Source of the DNA: Caldisericia bacterium
GTDB taxonomy: Bacteria; Caldisericota; Caldisericia; JAAYUI01
Length of the DNA: 64,000 nucleotides
NCBI GenBank assembly: GCA_017999835.1
Contig: JAGNLA010000002.1
Span: 1 to 64,000 of the forward strand
Direction: 5' to 3'
The notes beneath the pieces are model-generated. The model had not been told where the DNA came from and did not search any database. It saw only the letters and a program-made list of their open reading frames with translations. How positions within the stretch are numbered: position 1 is the stretch's first letter; the number at the start of each line of letters is the position of its first letter. The position numbers and the translations under genes are program-made. Shown here piece by piece: positions 33,257 through 42,174 of this stretch.

Positions 33257-34473
33257 ACAATATTATACTTGCCGTTGCTACTTTGCACTATCATTACTGA
33301 GAGATTTTCGGTTATTCTCAATTCAAAATTCTTGCCCATTGGAATCCACACACCCGAGGATCGGGTCATGTCACCGTTTTCAAGTCCTGGTTGCTCAATA
33401 AACTCGGTTCCGTCGAAAGTAAACGTTTTGACGATATCGTTTTTGCCAGTACACAAAACACCGTAGACATTAGATCCGTATTTTTTCACTTTCACATCAC
33501 GGAAAAAACTGTATGACTGCTGCTTGGCAACAATTTTGCCGGAAAAATCCATGACACAGACCCTGTAGCCTTCATCTGTTGCAAGTGCAACAAAAATGTA
33601 GTTGTCGCAGATGGTTGCAAGGGTCACCTTGTCCACAAAATAATTGAGGGTTCCAATGCCAAAGTCACCCGACCAAAGCATTGATGAAGTTTTGCCGTCA
33701 TTAAACAACAACCTTTGTCTCCCCTGACTGTCGACGTATGACCAGACAGTTTTATCTGCATTCTTGACAGCATTGAAAGTGAACTCAGATTCAAATGGTT
33801 CGGTTTTGTCCGCAAACATCTTCATCAATTGCTTGTTGTCATCAAAATCAGGTGCAATTTTCTGTATGTTGGTGGGAACGTAAGATAAGTAATTCCATGC
33901 AGGTTTTCCTGATTTAGGATTTTCAGTCATGGGACAAACAGCATCGGCGCCAGGCTGACAGTCAGCCCAACAGGTGAGTCCGCCAGCAGAAGCCTTTATT
34001 AACATGTTTGCGTTGTCCATTTTGGAAGCGTTTCTTAGAAGCTTGAGATCAAACAATGGCTCAGTTGGGCCATCGACAACAATAACCTTCCCAACTTGTC
34101 CTGTTGTTGGATCATACGGTGTGAACTCATATTTTTCCAGCTCTTTGACAGCCCTAAATCTTATGCCATCATTAGGGACGCTTGTGTTGAAGGAAACCGG
34201 TTGCTCAATTTCCTTTTTAAACACCATTGAGAACTGATGATGTCTGCCTTCTTCAACGACAACAGTCATTTTGCCGGGCAGATAACCTGTTGCAGTACCC
34301 TCAACAGTGTAGGTTCCAGGTTTGACATTGGAGAAATCTGCAGGTGTAACAACTTTTTTCTCATCGAATGTTATCGTTGCGCCTTCAGGTGAAGATGTGA
34401 ATGAAACGCTTGATCCTCCACAGGAGGCCAGAAAAATCGATGACAAAAGGATTATGGCTAATGTTTTTCTCAT
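33235..34473 (-). CDS. Lipoprotein with N-terminal PEGA domain
   Basis: 412 residues, lipobox FLASCG (Cys near residue 18). Residues about 22-88 form a PEGA domain (VSFTSSPEGATITFDEKK, VKPGTYTVEGTATGYLPGKM), a surface module thought to bind wall polymers. The rest (about 95-412) is beta-rich with propeller-like strands (DKTVWSYVDSQGRQRLLFND, NYIFVALATDEGYRVCVMD). It lacks the repeated YP-x-x-F/W domain. Its ATG overlaps the stop of the preceding lipoprotein gene; it is the last gene of the array. Confidence 0.75.
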   Translation of the reverse strand: MRKTLAIILLSSIFLASCGGSSVSFTSSPEGATITFDEKKVVTPADFSNVKPGTYTVEGTATGYLPGKMTVVVEEGRHHQFSMVFKKEIEQPVSFNTSVPNDGIRFRAVKELEKYEFTPYDPTTGQVGKVIVVDGPTEPLFDLKLLRNASKMDNANMLIKASAGGLTCWADCQPGADAVCPMTENPKSGKPAWNYLSYVPTNIQKIAPDFDDNKQLMKMFADKTEPFESEFTFNAVKNADKTVWSYVDSQGRQRLLFNDGKTSSMLWSGDFGIGTLNYFVDKVTLATICDNYIFVALATDEGYRVCVMDFSGKIVAKQQSYSFFRDVKVKKYGSNVYGVLCTGKNDIVKTFTFDGTEFIEQPGLENGDMTRSSGVWIPMGKNFELRITENLSVMIVQSSNGKYNIVYAGSRN

Positions 34474-35837
34474 TTTGGTTCAAACGATTTCAGGAATGCC
34501 GCATAATCATTTCTCAAATCCACCTTACCCTGATTGTAAATCAACTGATATTGATATTTTCCATTGGCAATGACCGTTGTGACCGTTGCTCCATAGCCTT
34601 CAAGCTGATACGTAAACTGGGCTGCCTGTGTCCCGGCAAGATTGATCATCTCAATCGGTGTTCCTGGGGCAAAAGCATCAATCATTTCAGACGCGACTTC
34701 CTTGGCTGTTTTGGTGTAATTTTGAACAATAAGCTCAAAGTATGCTCCGCTGTCTCTGTTCGGGGGGTAAAAAGCCACGACTGATGCTGGCTTCTCTTCA
34801 ACAGTCCAACCATTGGGTTTGATTACCTTATAGGCGTTTGTTTCATACGGATCACCCTTAGGGGTCTGGGCATCGTTTGGATTAGGAATATTGACCTGCT
34901 CGACGGGTTTTGGTGTGTTGTCTTCTGGTTTTGGCTTGTCCCCGGGATTATTGATATCTGGAGCTTTGTCCTTGTCTTCAAAATACCTGAAGGAGTTTAT
35001 GCACTTTTCAAGCTCCGGGTCGCTGCCATTGATGAAACCCACAGCTTTGATCGACAGAATCTTTCCGTGCATTGGAACATAGCATGTTGCCTCTGTCTTG
35101 TCGTCTGACCAGGAGGCAAAAACTTTCATTTCGCCAATCTGGAAATCTTCTGAATTTCCTATTTTGGCATTCTCCGGTTTATCTGGAGAAACCGACTTGT
35201 CCGGAACAACTTTTATCTCAAGACTTTTGGTTTTACCCTTGATCACCATCGGGTTATCACCTGATACAATCCATGATTTTGGGAATGAGATGGTGTATAT
35301 AACACCATTGTGGGTTGTAAAATCCTCTCTGGGATCGGGATTTTTGATCACTGGAACCGACTTTGGTTCGAATGTTTCGAATATCGCTTTGGATGTTTCA
35401 AAGAAAGTTGAGTCAGTGATGTTCTCGGCCGTACCAGAATAGACTCCTCCATCAACCGGCATGAAGAAAGCTGCTGATTTGAGTACATCGGATTCAGATA
35501 CAATCCAGACCACTTCCATTGAACCTATTTTTTTTGTTACATCTTCGGTTATCTTTCCGGTGGACGAAACGGTGTTCCTGTAGTTTTCTACAAGCTCTGC
35601 CACGGTTGGCAAATCATTCTTCTTGGCTTTATCGAGAGGAGAGAACTTGAAAACAAGAGTGTTGCCTTCAAAATCTATTGCCACCTGGGCATCGGCCGGA
35701 GTTATTGACCATTTTGATGGGTAACGGAATGAAAAGAAACTACCAGGATAAATTGAGTCGAGATTCTCCGCTACATCACCACCGCCACAAGAAACTGCAA
35801 AAAAGAGGCACAAAATCACTGCAAGAATTTTTTTCAT
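34470..35837 (-). CDS. Lipoprotein with three repeated domains
   Basis: 455 residues, lipobox FAVSCG. Three copies of the window's repeated domain: about 30-150 (SFFSFRYPSKWSITPAD), about 170-285 (IYTISFPKSWIVSGDN), and, after a Pro/Lys-rich linker (about 290-330), about 335-455 (NAYKVIKPNGWTVEEKP). Each opens with a strand ending in P-x-x-W, has a central beta sheet, and closes with a helix before an F-x-P or F-x-Y end. A GGAGTG site precedes ATG 35837, and a 100-bp gap separates it from the next array gene. Confidence 0.75.
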   Translation of the reverse strand: MKKILAVILCLFFAVSCGGGDVAENLDSIYPGSFFSFRYPSKWSITPADAQVAIDFEGNTLVFKFSPLDKAKKNDLPTVAELVENYRNTVSSTGKITEDVTKKIGSMEVVWIVSESDVLKSAAFFMPVDGGVYSGTAENITDSTFFETSKAIFETFEPKSVPVIKNPDPREDFTTHNGVIYTISFPKSWIVSGDNPMVIKGKTKSLEIKVVPDKSVSPDKPENAKIGNSEDFQIGEMKVFASWSDDKTEATCYVPMHGKILSIKAVGFINGSDPELEKCINSFRYFEDKDKAPDINNPGDKPKPEDNTPKPVEQVNIPNPNDAQTPKGDPYETNAYKVIKPNGWTVEEKPASVVAFYPPNRDSGAYFELIVQNYTKTAKEVASEMIDAFAPGTPIEMINLAGTQAAQFTYQLEGYGATVTTVIANGKYQYQLIYNQGKVDLRNDYAAFLKSFEPK

Positions 35838-35937
35838 TTCAATCTACACTCCAAATGAATGATCTAACACTTTATAGGTTAAGCTGCTTTTGAATATTAA
35901 TCAACAACACAAGTCCTAACTGTAGATTTATTCGCTT

Positions 35938-36861
35938 TCAAATCAATTTTTTGAATGCCAGGTTCTCAATGAACCCTTTGAGTTTCGGAGTCAGTTCATC
36001 GATTGGTCCGGCAATGCTTATCCAGTATTGTCTGTCACCAACATCAGCCACATAAACAAATGTCATTTGTTGGTACTGGGCTGTAAATGTTGAATACTGG
36101 ACATTTCCAATCTTGACCTTTCGAAGCTGGACACCAGCCTTGCTGGCCGCTTTCAACGCCTCTTCCTCTGCTGTTGCCTTGACCCCCTGCAACACAACAA
36201 TGCCAATCCCCTGACCCTTGTCTTCAGAGTTGTCTTCTCTTGGCTCGATCGAGATAAAATCAGATGTCGAGTTATCAAGAATTCTCCAACCTTTTGGCGG
36301 AACAAGCATCAACTCATCAAATTGAATTGGCTGACCTTCAGATGGTCCAAACTGTGTCATTTCGGCATCGCCCGGCTTTGATTTGAAATAATCAGGGTTC
36401 GTCAACTTGAATGTATGCAGAACAATCGAAGCCTCTTCTATTTTATCTTGAGGAACGCTGCTTGCGTTTATGGCAATCAAAGCTCCATCAAGAACAAATG
36501 AATATCCGAAGGACATTTTTCCATCCTTCCAGCTCTCAAGATACATCGCCTGTTGTCCTGCAAAAGTTTCCTTTTTTGCTGTCGGTTTTTCAAAAAGCTT
36601 TTTGAATTCTTCTCCAAGGTTCATCAACTGGTTGTCATCTTTTTTATAGTTTGTGCTTCTACTTGCAACGATGGCAAAACCATAATCCTTGCCAACAAGC
36701 ATATAACTGTCATTCATTTCGCTGACTTCAAACCCATCCGGACGCGTGATGCTGAAAAACGATCCTTTGAAAGGTGTACCGCTCACCGTTTTTTCAACAA
36801 CCGGAGATCCACACGAAACAAAAGCAAACGATATTAATACGACAAGGGCCAGTTTTCCCAT
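35938..36861 (-). CDS. Lipoprotein with two repeated domains
   Basis: 307 residues, lipobox FAFVSCG. Domain 1 starts GSFFSITRPDGFEVSE and closes at FKLTNPDYF; domain 2 starts DELMLVPPKGWRILD and closes at FIENLAFKKL. The two are joined by an about 25-residue Gly/Glu-rich linker. The start is ATG 36861, which shares TGATG with the stop of the upstream lipoprotein gene. Confidence 0.75.
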   Translation of the reverse strand: MGKLALVVLISFAFVSCGSPVVEKTVSGTPFKGSFFSITRPDGFEVSEMNDSYMLVGKDYGFAIVASRSTNYKKDDNQLMNLGEEFKKLFEKPTAKKETFAGQQAMYLESWKDGKMSFGYSFVLDGALIAINASSVPQDKIEEASIVLHTFKLTNPDYFKSKPGDAEMTQFGPSEGQPIQFDELMLVPPKGWRILDNSTSDFISIEPREDNSEDKGQGIGIVVLQGVKATAEEEALKAASKAGVQLRKVKIGNVQYSTFTAQYQQMTFVYVADVGDRQYWISIAGPIDELTPKLKGFIENLAFKKLI

Positions 36862-37814
36862 CACTTAAACACCAGTGTTTTAAGAAATTCTCGAACTTTT
36901 TCCGAAAGCTGATCTGAGTTTGACGTTACAGCGATCATGTAAGTTTTGTCGCCTTTTGAAACAATGAAGTTATAGGTGTTTATCGATGCGATGTAGAATT
37001 GAGCAAAAGTATTTTGGCCATATGTCGCCGAAACAGGTTTGCTACCCGATATCTGCGCATAGGCCAAATCGGATTCCCTGTTATGTTTTGGCATTACGTC
37101 AATCGAAATGCCCTGCATGATGTTCATTGAGCTGGCGTCAACGGGTGTGATAAGGCATGAACCACTGTCTCCTGCAACAACCTCCCAATCCTGCGGAGCC
37201 GAGAAGGAGTAATAATCATTTTTGAATGATTGAAACGCAGGCTGCCCAGAAGAAGCGTCTTTTGAGTTTCCAGGCTCGGTTTCGGATTCTTTACCGATTG
37301 AACCTTTGAAGAAATCTGGGTTGCTTACCTTGAAACTCTCAAGAACTTTTTCAAAATCGGAGTCATTACCGTTTGAGACCGGCTCATTTGATATCACACA
37401 GACTGCATCTGTGATTGGCAGCACTACATATTTGAAGGTGACGTCTTTTTTCTTGCCGGCCATCATCAACGCCTTCCTTCCGCCAACTTCAACAGGATCG
37501 ACGCTGATGTCTATCATGTCGGCAGCAAATCCATCCAGGACGGCTCTTGTCTTTTCAACATCATCAGAAGTCATACCCGGGAGTATGATTGTGTGGATTG
37601 AAATAAGGCCGTTTTCATTTGAACGCGAAAAATCGTTGCCAGTCTGGACAAACTGTGTCCCATCCAGTCTGGCGACGGAGAAAAATGTGCCAGAATAAAC
37701 GTTTGGATCGTCCACGGTTGAGACGGAGCTGTCTTCCTGGGGTTGTCCGCATGACGTAAAAACCATAACCAGGGCTGCAATTGCAAACAAAACCGACAAT
37801 ATTTTTCTATTCAT
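36861..37814 (-). CDS. Lipoprotein with two repeated domains
   Basis: 317 residues from ATG 37814 with TGAGGAAA upstream; lipobox VFTSCG. Domain 1 begins GTFFSVARLDGTQFVQ and ends FKVSNPDFF; domain 2 begins DYYSFSAPQDWEVVAGD and ends VREFLKTLVFK. The KVSNPDFF end is almost the same as KLTNPDYF in the 35938-36861 protein, indicating recent duplication. It lies 7 bp downstream of the previous gene in the array. Confidence 0.75.
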   Translation of the reverse strand: MNRKILSVLFAIAALVMVFTSCGQPQEDSSVSTVDDPNVYSGTFFSVARLDGTQFVQTGNDFSRSNENGLISIHTIILPGMTSDDVEKTRAVLDGFAADMIDISVDPVEVGGRKALMMAGKKKDVTFKYVVLPITDAVCVISNEPVSNGNDSDFEKVLESFKVSNPDFFKGSIGKESETEPGNSKDASSGQPAFQSFKNDYYSFSAPQDWEVVAGDSGSCLITPVDASSMNIMQGISIDVMPKHNRESDLAYAQISGSKPVSATYGQNTFAQFYIASINTYNFIVSKGDKTYMIAVTSNSDQLSEKVREFLKTLVFK

Positions 37815-37821
37815 CTTTTCC

Positions 37822-38781
37822 TCACTTGAAAACAATTGATTCCAAAAGCTCCATATTCGAACCCGAAAGCCCAATGGAGCCTTTTATCGTTATCTTTACC
37901 TCATGCCTGAGCGATTGTCCGAGAAGAACAATCTGAGAGTCGTCAACGTTTGAGCCTGGCTGATCGTATCTGAAATACTTGTTGCTGCCAGCCTGAACAG
38001 GCGTAGATTTGATTCCACCCATCATCATGTTGGCCGATTCCTGCAGCGGCAAACCTGTTTTTTCAAGCTGCTGAATAATGATTGTCTCAGGTTTCTTCAC
38101 ATTTTGCTGAACTCCTAAAATTATTATGTCAGAAGCAGTCTTTTTTGCAAAATACCTGCGTGGGAGTTTTATGAATATATCATCATTTTCATAATAATCT
38201 TCAGATTTGAGCCCCTGTTTGTCTATGGTTTTTTCTGGAATCTGGGCGGTCTGCTGTTGTTGGGTTGGAGATTCACTTTTTTCCTGAATGCTGACACTCT
38301 CAATGAGCTTTTTTTCATCGGTTATTTCAAAACTGGCCAGCACTTTCGCAGCTTTCCCGGGGAAATCAACAGTGTCCTGATTTGCCGAACACATCACGGA
38401 AACCGTTGCCCCCGAAAATGAAACCAGCTGAACAACCAGAATGTCTGATTTGTAAACATATCCCTGATTGCTGCCGATCCAGTTCTTGACAAACTGATTT
38501 TCTGTTATTCCAGCCTTGTCTGTTTCATAAAAATCCTTGGGAAAGGAGCCCTTTTTTTTGTTTTCAGAAAACTCAACCTTGACGTTGACGGTAAAATCTC
38601 CACCCATAACAACGCCATTAGACTTGGGATTTACGGTGAAACCTTCAGGGTACCCAATGGCAAACCCCTGCCCCATGTACTTTTTAAAACTATCGCTCTT
38701 CTCGTCTACATTTTCTGTCGTACCACACGAAACAGACAGGAGAAGACATGCAGCCAGGATCGTAAAAGTTTTCATCTTCAT
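37822..38781 (-). CDS. Lipoprotein with two repeated domains
   Basis: 319 residues from ATG 38781 (AAGGTG upstream); lipobox LLSVSCG. Domain 1 begins MGQGFAIGYPEGFTVNPK and closes with ASFEITDEKKLIE; a Gln/Ser-rich linker (EKSESPTQQQQTAQIPEK) leads to domain 2, which begins DDIFIKLPRRYFAKKTAS and ends LLESIVFK. Second to last of the tightly spaced part of the array before the next 7-bp gap. Confidence 0.75.
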   Translation of the reverse strand: MKMKTFTILAACLLLSVSCGTTENVDEKSDSFKKYMGQGFAIGYPEGFTVNPKSNGVVMGGDFTVNVKVEFSENKKKGSFPKDFYETDKAGITENQFVKNWIGSNQGYVYKSDILVVQLVSFSGATVSVMCSANQDTVDFPGKAAKVLASFEITDEKKLIESVSIQEKSESPTQQQQTAQIPEKTIDKQGLKSEDYYENDDIFIKLPRRYFAKKTASDIIILGVQQNVKKPETIIIQQLEKTGLPLQESANMMMGGIKSTPVQAGSNKYFRYDQPGSNVDDSQIVLLGQSLRHEVKITIKGSIGLSGSNMELLESIVFK

Positions 38782-38814
38782 CAATGATTACACCTTGTCA
38801 TGACATAAAGTTCT

Positions 38815-39306
38815 TTACCGCGACTTGAGAAAATCATAATCGGTAACCTTGAAACTGTAAGCAATTTCTTGCGCCATCTTGGTAAGATTTTCATTCACAA
38901 ATGTCGGTTCCAGCTCCATTATGACAACGCCATCATTGATTGGAACAAAGTAGGCGAAAGTGTATCTGTCGTAATCATCAAAACCTTCCATCCTTATAAA
39001 TTCCATATCATCAATTTTTGCCGGCACAAAGGTTATCTTTGTAGATTTGTTGTTCTGCTGGAGATTTACCAGTATAGGCGCGATCAATCCCTTTAAAATA
39101 CCGGGCTGTTTTTGGATTTTCACAATGATGTTGAAGTTGCCAGAAATTGTCACTCCATCATCATTGCTTGTCAACTTGTAGGTTGAAGGATAACTTATGG
39201 TAAAACACGATCCGGAAAAGGTTTTGTCAAGTTTTACAAGCCCAGGTTCTCCACATGAGGCAAGAGTTGTTGCAAAAATAAGAATCGCCAGGGCGATTTT
39301 TCTCAC
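38815..39306 (-). CDS. Single-domain lipoprotein
   Basis: 163 residues, lipobox TLASCG (Cys near residue 18). One repeated domain: SCFTISYPSTYKLTSND, GVTISGNFNIIVKIQK, then a strand with DMEFIRMEGF, FVPINDGVVIMEL and a closing YSFKVTDYDFL. The end resembles FEITDEKKL and LEITN in the other members. The start overlaps the upstream gene's stop by 4 bp. Confidence 0.75.
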   Translation of the reverse strand: MRKIALAILIFATTLASCGEPGLVKLDKTFSGSCFTISYPSTYKLTSNDDGVTISGNFNIIVKIQKQPGILKGLIAPILVNLQQNNKSTKITFVPAKIDDMEFIRMEGFDDYDRYTFAYFVPINDGVVIMELEPTFVNENLTKMAQEIAYSFKVTDYDFLKSR

Positions 39307-39791
39307 TTGATCTCCATGTTTTCAATAATCATCCTGGCAAGTTCGAGATCCTTGGCTGTAACGTCGGTGTCGCCGTTTTTTCTTGGAATTGTGGTTATGG
39401 AAATTATTGCATTGTCCAGAGGTACAAATGTATTGATTATTACCTGGTCGAGAACCGTGCTTTCCATCCAAATGCACTGCAGACCTGATATTCTTTTGAT
39501 ATTCATCTTTACACCTTGAGCCGGTTTTCTGGCAATCGCCATTATTTCCGGAATGCTCTCGACGTTGTTTTTTTTGGCTCCCTGATATTGTTGAATGTTT
39601 ATTGGAATGGAAATTGTCTGGTTTTCGTTTTCAACGACCACTCCTCCACCAAGGCCATCAGCAGCCGTCCAGCCAACCGGGTAATAAATCTTAAGCATGT
39701 CCTGATCTTTTATTAAAGCAAGTTCTTTGGGAACAGCCGAGGAACAAGAAGCCAAAACCAGAACCGACAACAAAACTATAATTTTTTTCAT
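39303..39791 (-). CDS. Single-domain lipoprotein
   Basis: 162 residues, lipobox LASCSS. One repeated domain: QDMLKIYYPVGWTAADGLG, ENENQTISIPINI, LQCIWMESTV (Trp strand), FVPLDNAIISIT and the closing helix LELARMIIENMEIK. Its start overlaps the stop of the gene upstream and its stop overlaps the next gene (ATGA at both ends). Confidence 0.75.
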   Translation of the reverse strand: MKKIIVLLSVLVLASCSSAVPKELALIKDQDMLKIYYPVGWTAADGLGGGVVVENENQTISIPINIQQYQGAKKNNVESIPEIMAIARKPAQGVKMNIKRISGLQCIWMESTVLDQVIINTFVPLDNAIISITTIPRKNGDTDVTAKDLELARMIIENMEIK

Positions 39792-40654
39792 TTTATCTTG
39801 AATCCTTTTGCAATCTCCAAAGCCTGCTTCTCGATAACCGGTGAGGAAACCGAATAGACCATCACTGCAAGCTTACCCTTGTCAACAGCGCAATAAACCC
39901 TTGTTGTGATGTTACCGTCAATATTTTTGAAGGTCAGAAACTTTACACCGTTGATTTTGATCGAACCTGTTTTGAGCGTCCATCCCATTTCTTCTGCAAA
40001 AGCTTTCGCCCAGACTGCAGCGTCTTTTGTCGCTTCGTCGAGGGTAACACTGACATCAAAAGAACCCGCACCATCGGCTATCATGTCTTTGGTCATGGAC
40101 AGCTTGAAATGGTTGACCACTTGTCCAGACCACCCCTCTGGGATGTTGATTTCAAAAAGCTCTGACTGGTATTTTCCATCGGTTTTGACCGATTGGCTTG
40201 TTTCAATTTTTTCAATGGATAAAACAATTGAATCAACCAGACTCTCCTGGCTGCTGTCCAATGATACGGCCGGCGTGAGAACGCCAAGCCAGTTGTCTGT
40301 CCAAAAGGCATAGGTCATTCTATTTTTTTTGTCGCTGTCTTCGAGCGTTAGCTTCCTGCACTCAAAATCTGGCATGGAAAACACATCAACTTTGGGAGTC
40401 CCACCTAGTTTAGACTTGAGGTTTTCGATGTTGCTGTCGATGTCATTTTGTGAGAAGTTCGTGAAACGATAGCTGGAGATTACAATTTTGAACTGCCCAT
40501 CCAGTTTGAGGTCTGAGCCATCAAAACTGGCAACAAATGAATCGGGGTATGATATCTTGAAAAACTGCCCTTCGGTTGAATTGGCAAAATCAGACTTGAC
40601 CGAGCAACTGGAAACCAAACAAAGTACAGCCAAGATAATTAATGTTTTCTTCAC
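39788..40654 (-). CDS. Lipoprotein with two repeated domains, first gene of array
   Basis: 288 residues from GTG 40654 (MKKTLIILAVLCLVSSC signal peptide with lipobox LVSSC). Domain 1 starts GQFFKISYPDSFVASFDG, domain 2 LFEINIPEGWSGQVVNHF; each ends in a helix followed by IEK or FKIK. ATG 40663 lies inside the -10 box and would add MLP; GTG 40654 lies 7 nt after a perfect TATAAT and gives the cleaner signal peptide. Confidence 0.72.
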   Translation of the reverse strand: MKKTLIILAVLCLVSSCSVKSDFANSTEGQFFKISYPDSFVASFDGSDLKLDGQFKIVISSYRFTNFSQNDIDSNIENLKSKLGGTPKVDVFSMPDFECRKLTLEDSDKKNRMTYAFWTDNWLGVLTPAVSLDSSQESLVDSIVLSIEKIETSQSVKTDGKYQSELFEINIPEGWSGQVVNHFKLSMTKDMIADGAGSFDVSVTLDEATKDAAVWAKAFAEEMGWTLKTGSIKINGVKFLTFKNIDGNITTRVYCAVDKGKLAVMVYSVSSPVIEKQALEIAKGFKIK

Positions 40655-40661
40655 AGGCAAC

Positions 40662-40667
40662 ATTATA
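40662..40667 (-). promoter_or_regulatory. -10 box of the lipoprotein array, predicted leaderless
   Basis: Minus strand TATAAT (40667-40662), 7 nt before GTG 40654. The expected -35 region falls in the T-rich tail of the rocD terminator and matches poorly. Confidence 0.45.
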
Positions 40668-40680
40668 CCGATTGCTGCAA

Positions 40681-40714
40681 AAAATAAAAAGGGCGGTTGA
40701 AAAAACCGCCCTTT
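40681..40714 (-). terminator. Rho-independent terminator after rocD
   Basis: AAAGGGCGGTT (40688-40698) pairs with AACCGCCCTTT (40704-40714), 5-nt loop; the minus-strand side ends in TTTTTATTTT. Confidence 0.88.
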
Positions 40715-40733
40715 CTTTGTTTTCTGTTAAGTA

Positions 40734-41933
40734 TCAGGCAAAGACTTTCTTTATACCCTGCATCGCCCAGTCGACCTCTTCTTTTGTGATGACAAGCGGA
40801 GGAGCAAACCTGATTATTTTTTCGTGTGTGTCTTTTGCAAGGATGCCTTCGGCCTTGAGAGCCTTGATAAACGGCTTTGCCTTGCCATATTTTTCAGCAA
40901 TCCTGATGCCGATGAGCAAACCTTTGCCTCTGACAAGGTCAATTTTATCACCGGCAATCTTTTTGAGTTCACCCATGAAATAGTTGCCCATTGCTGCTGA
41001 ATTTTCTACAAGCTTTTCTTCTTCAAGAACATCCATTGCTGCAACACCGACAACGGCTGCAAGAGGGTTGCCACCAAATGTTGAACCATGCTGGCCTGCT
41101 TTGATGACATCGAGAATGTCTTTGTTTGCTGCCACACCGGAAACCGGCATGATGCCACCACCGAGGGCTTTGCCAAGGATATAGATGTCTGGAGTTACAT
41201 TTTCATGGTCACAGCAGAATCTCTTGCCTGTCCTGCCAAAACCTGTCTGGATTTCATCAGCACAGAAGAGGATCCCGGCCTGCTTGCACAGCTTTGACAC
41301 AGCAGCCAGATAGCCATCATCCGGAACCACGACACCAGCTTCACCCTGGATTGGTTCAAGCATGACACCGATGGTGTTTTTATTAATTGCCGCTTCAATG
41401 GCTTTCACGTCGTTGTATTTGACAACCTTGAAGCCTGGTGTGAACGGGCCGAAGTTGTCATGTGAACCTGGATCAGTTGAAAAACTGATGATTGTTGTGG
41501 TTCTGCCGTGGAAGTTGTCACCCATGACAATAATTTCACCGGTTTCAGCAGGGATGCCTTTGACTTCATATCCCCATTTCCTCATGGTTTTGATGGCTGT
41601 TTCTACGCCCTCAGCGCCAGAGTTCATCGGGAGGAACATGTCCTTGCCTGCGAATTTGCAGACTCTTTCAACAAACAGCGGGAGCTTGTCGTTGAAAAAT
41701 GCCCTTGAGGTAAGGGTTATGCGTTCGAGCTGATCCTTGACTGCGCCAATAATCTTTGGGTGCAAATGTCCGTGGTTGACAGCAGAATAAGCTGAAAGGC
41801 AGTCCATGTACTTGTGGTCTTCTACATCCCAGACCCAAACACCCTTGCCTTTTGAAAGGACAACTTCCACCGACTCATAGTTGTTTGCGCCGTATTTGCG
41901 CTCGATGTTCATTAGATCAACCGAACTCAGCAT
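40734..41933 (-). CDS. rocD: Ornithine aminotransferase
   Basis: A PLP enzyme converting ornithine and 2-oxoglutarate to glutamate semialdehyde and glutamate. 399 residues from ATG 41933, set by AGGAGGAAG upstream; the longer open frame (to 42143) is not supported. RocD-type features: IERKYGANNYESVEV at the N-terminus, PMNSGAEGVETAIK, GDNFHGRTTTIISFS, MLEPIQGEAG, CADEIQTGFGRTGK, and the PLP lysine in YILGKALGGG. Related class III enzymes (acetylornithine or GABA transaminase) are less likely given the N-terminal motif. Single gene with its own promoter and terminator. Confidence 0.93.
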   Translation of the reverse strand: MLSSVDLMNIERKYGANNYESVEVVLSKGKGVWVWDVEDHKYMDCLSAYSAVNHGHLHPKIIGAVKDQLERITLTSRAFFNDKLPLFVERVCKFAGKDMFLPMNSGAEGVETAIKTMRKWGYEVKGIPAETGEIIVMGDNFHGRTTTIISFSTDPGSHDNFGPFTPGFKVVKYNDVKAIEAAINKNTIGVMLEPIQGEAGVVVPDDGYLAAVSKLCKQAGILFCADEIQTGFGRTGKRFCCDHENVTPDIYILGKALGGGIMPVSGVAANKDILDVIKAGQHGSTFGGNPLAAVVGVAAMDVLEEEKLVENSAAMGNYFMGELKKIAGDKIDLVRGKGLLIGIRIAEKYGKAKPFIKALKAEGILAKDTHEKIIRFAPPLVITKEEVDWAMQGIKKVFA

Positions 41934-41970
41934 TTTCTTCCTCCTGGGGATTAACCGTTTGTTGAATTTC

Positions 41971-41998
41971 ATTGTATCGGATTTAGAGGTTAAAACAA
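41971..41998 (-). promoter_or_regulatory. Promoter of rocD
   Basis: Minus strand TTGTTT (41998-41993), a 16-nt spacer, TACAAT (41976-41971); about 30-nt leader with AGGAGG. Confidence 0.5.
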
Positions 41999-42120
41999 CC
42001 CCCAAGGCAAGTATTAATGGGCAAAATTTGGGCTTGTCTGGATTACCCAGTTTTTTAAAAAAAATGATTTTATGAAATTTTAAAAATTGTGACAGGTTTC
42101 TTGTATGCAAAAGTGTCCAC

Positions 42121-42157
42121 AAAATAAGAAAAGACGCCATCAAAATATGATGGCGTC
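42121..42157 (-). terminator. Rho-independent terminator after the eight-span membrane protein gene
   Basis: GACGCCATCA (42133-42142) pairs with TGATGGCGTC (42148-42157), 5-nt loop; minus side TTTTCTTATTTT. Confidence 0.88.
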
Positions 42158-42174
42158 AATATTATGTCAATAAA

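Noticed and set aside
41934-42143. 70-residue N-terminal extension of rocD
   Set aside because: It covers the promoter and the AGGAGG site; no family match.
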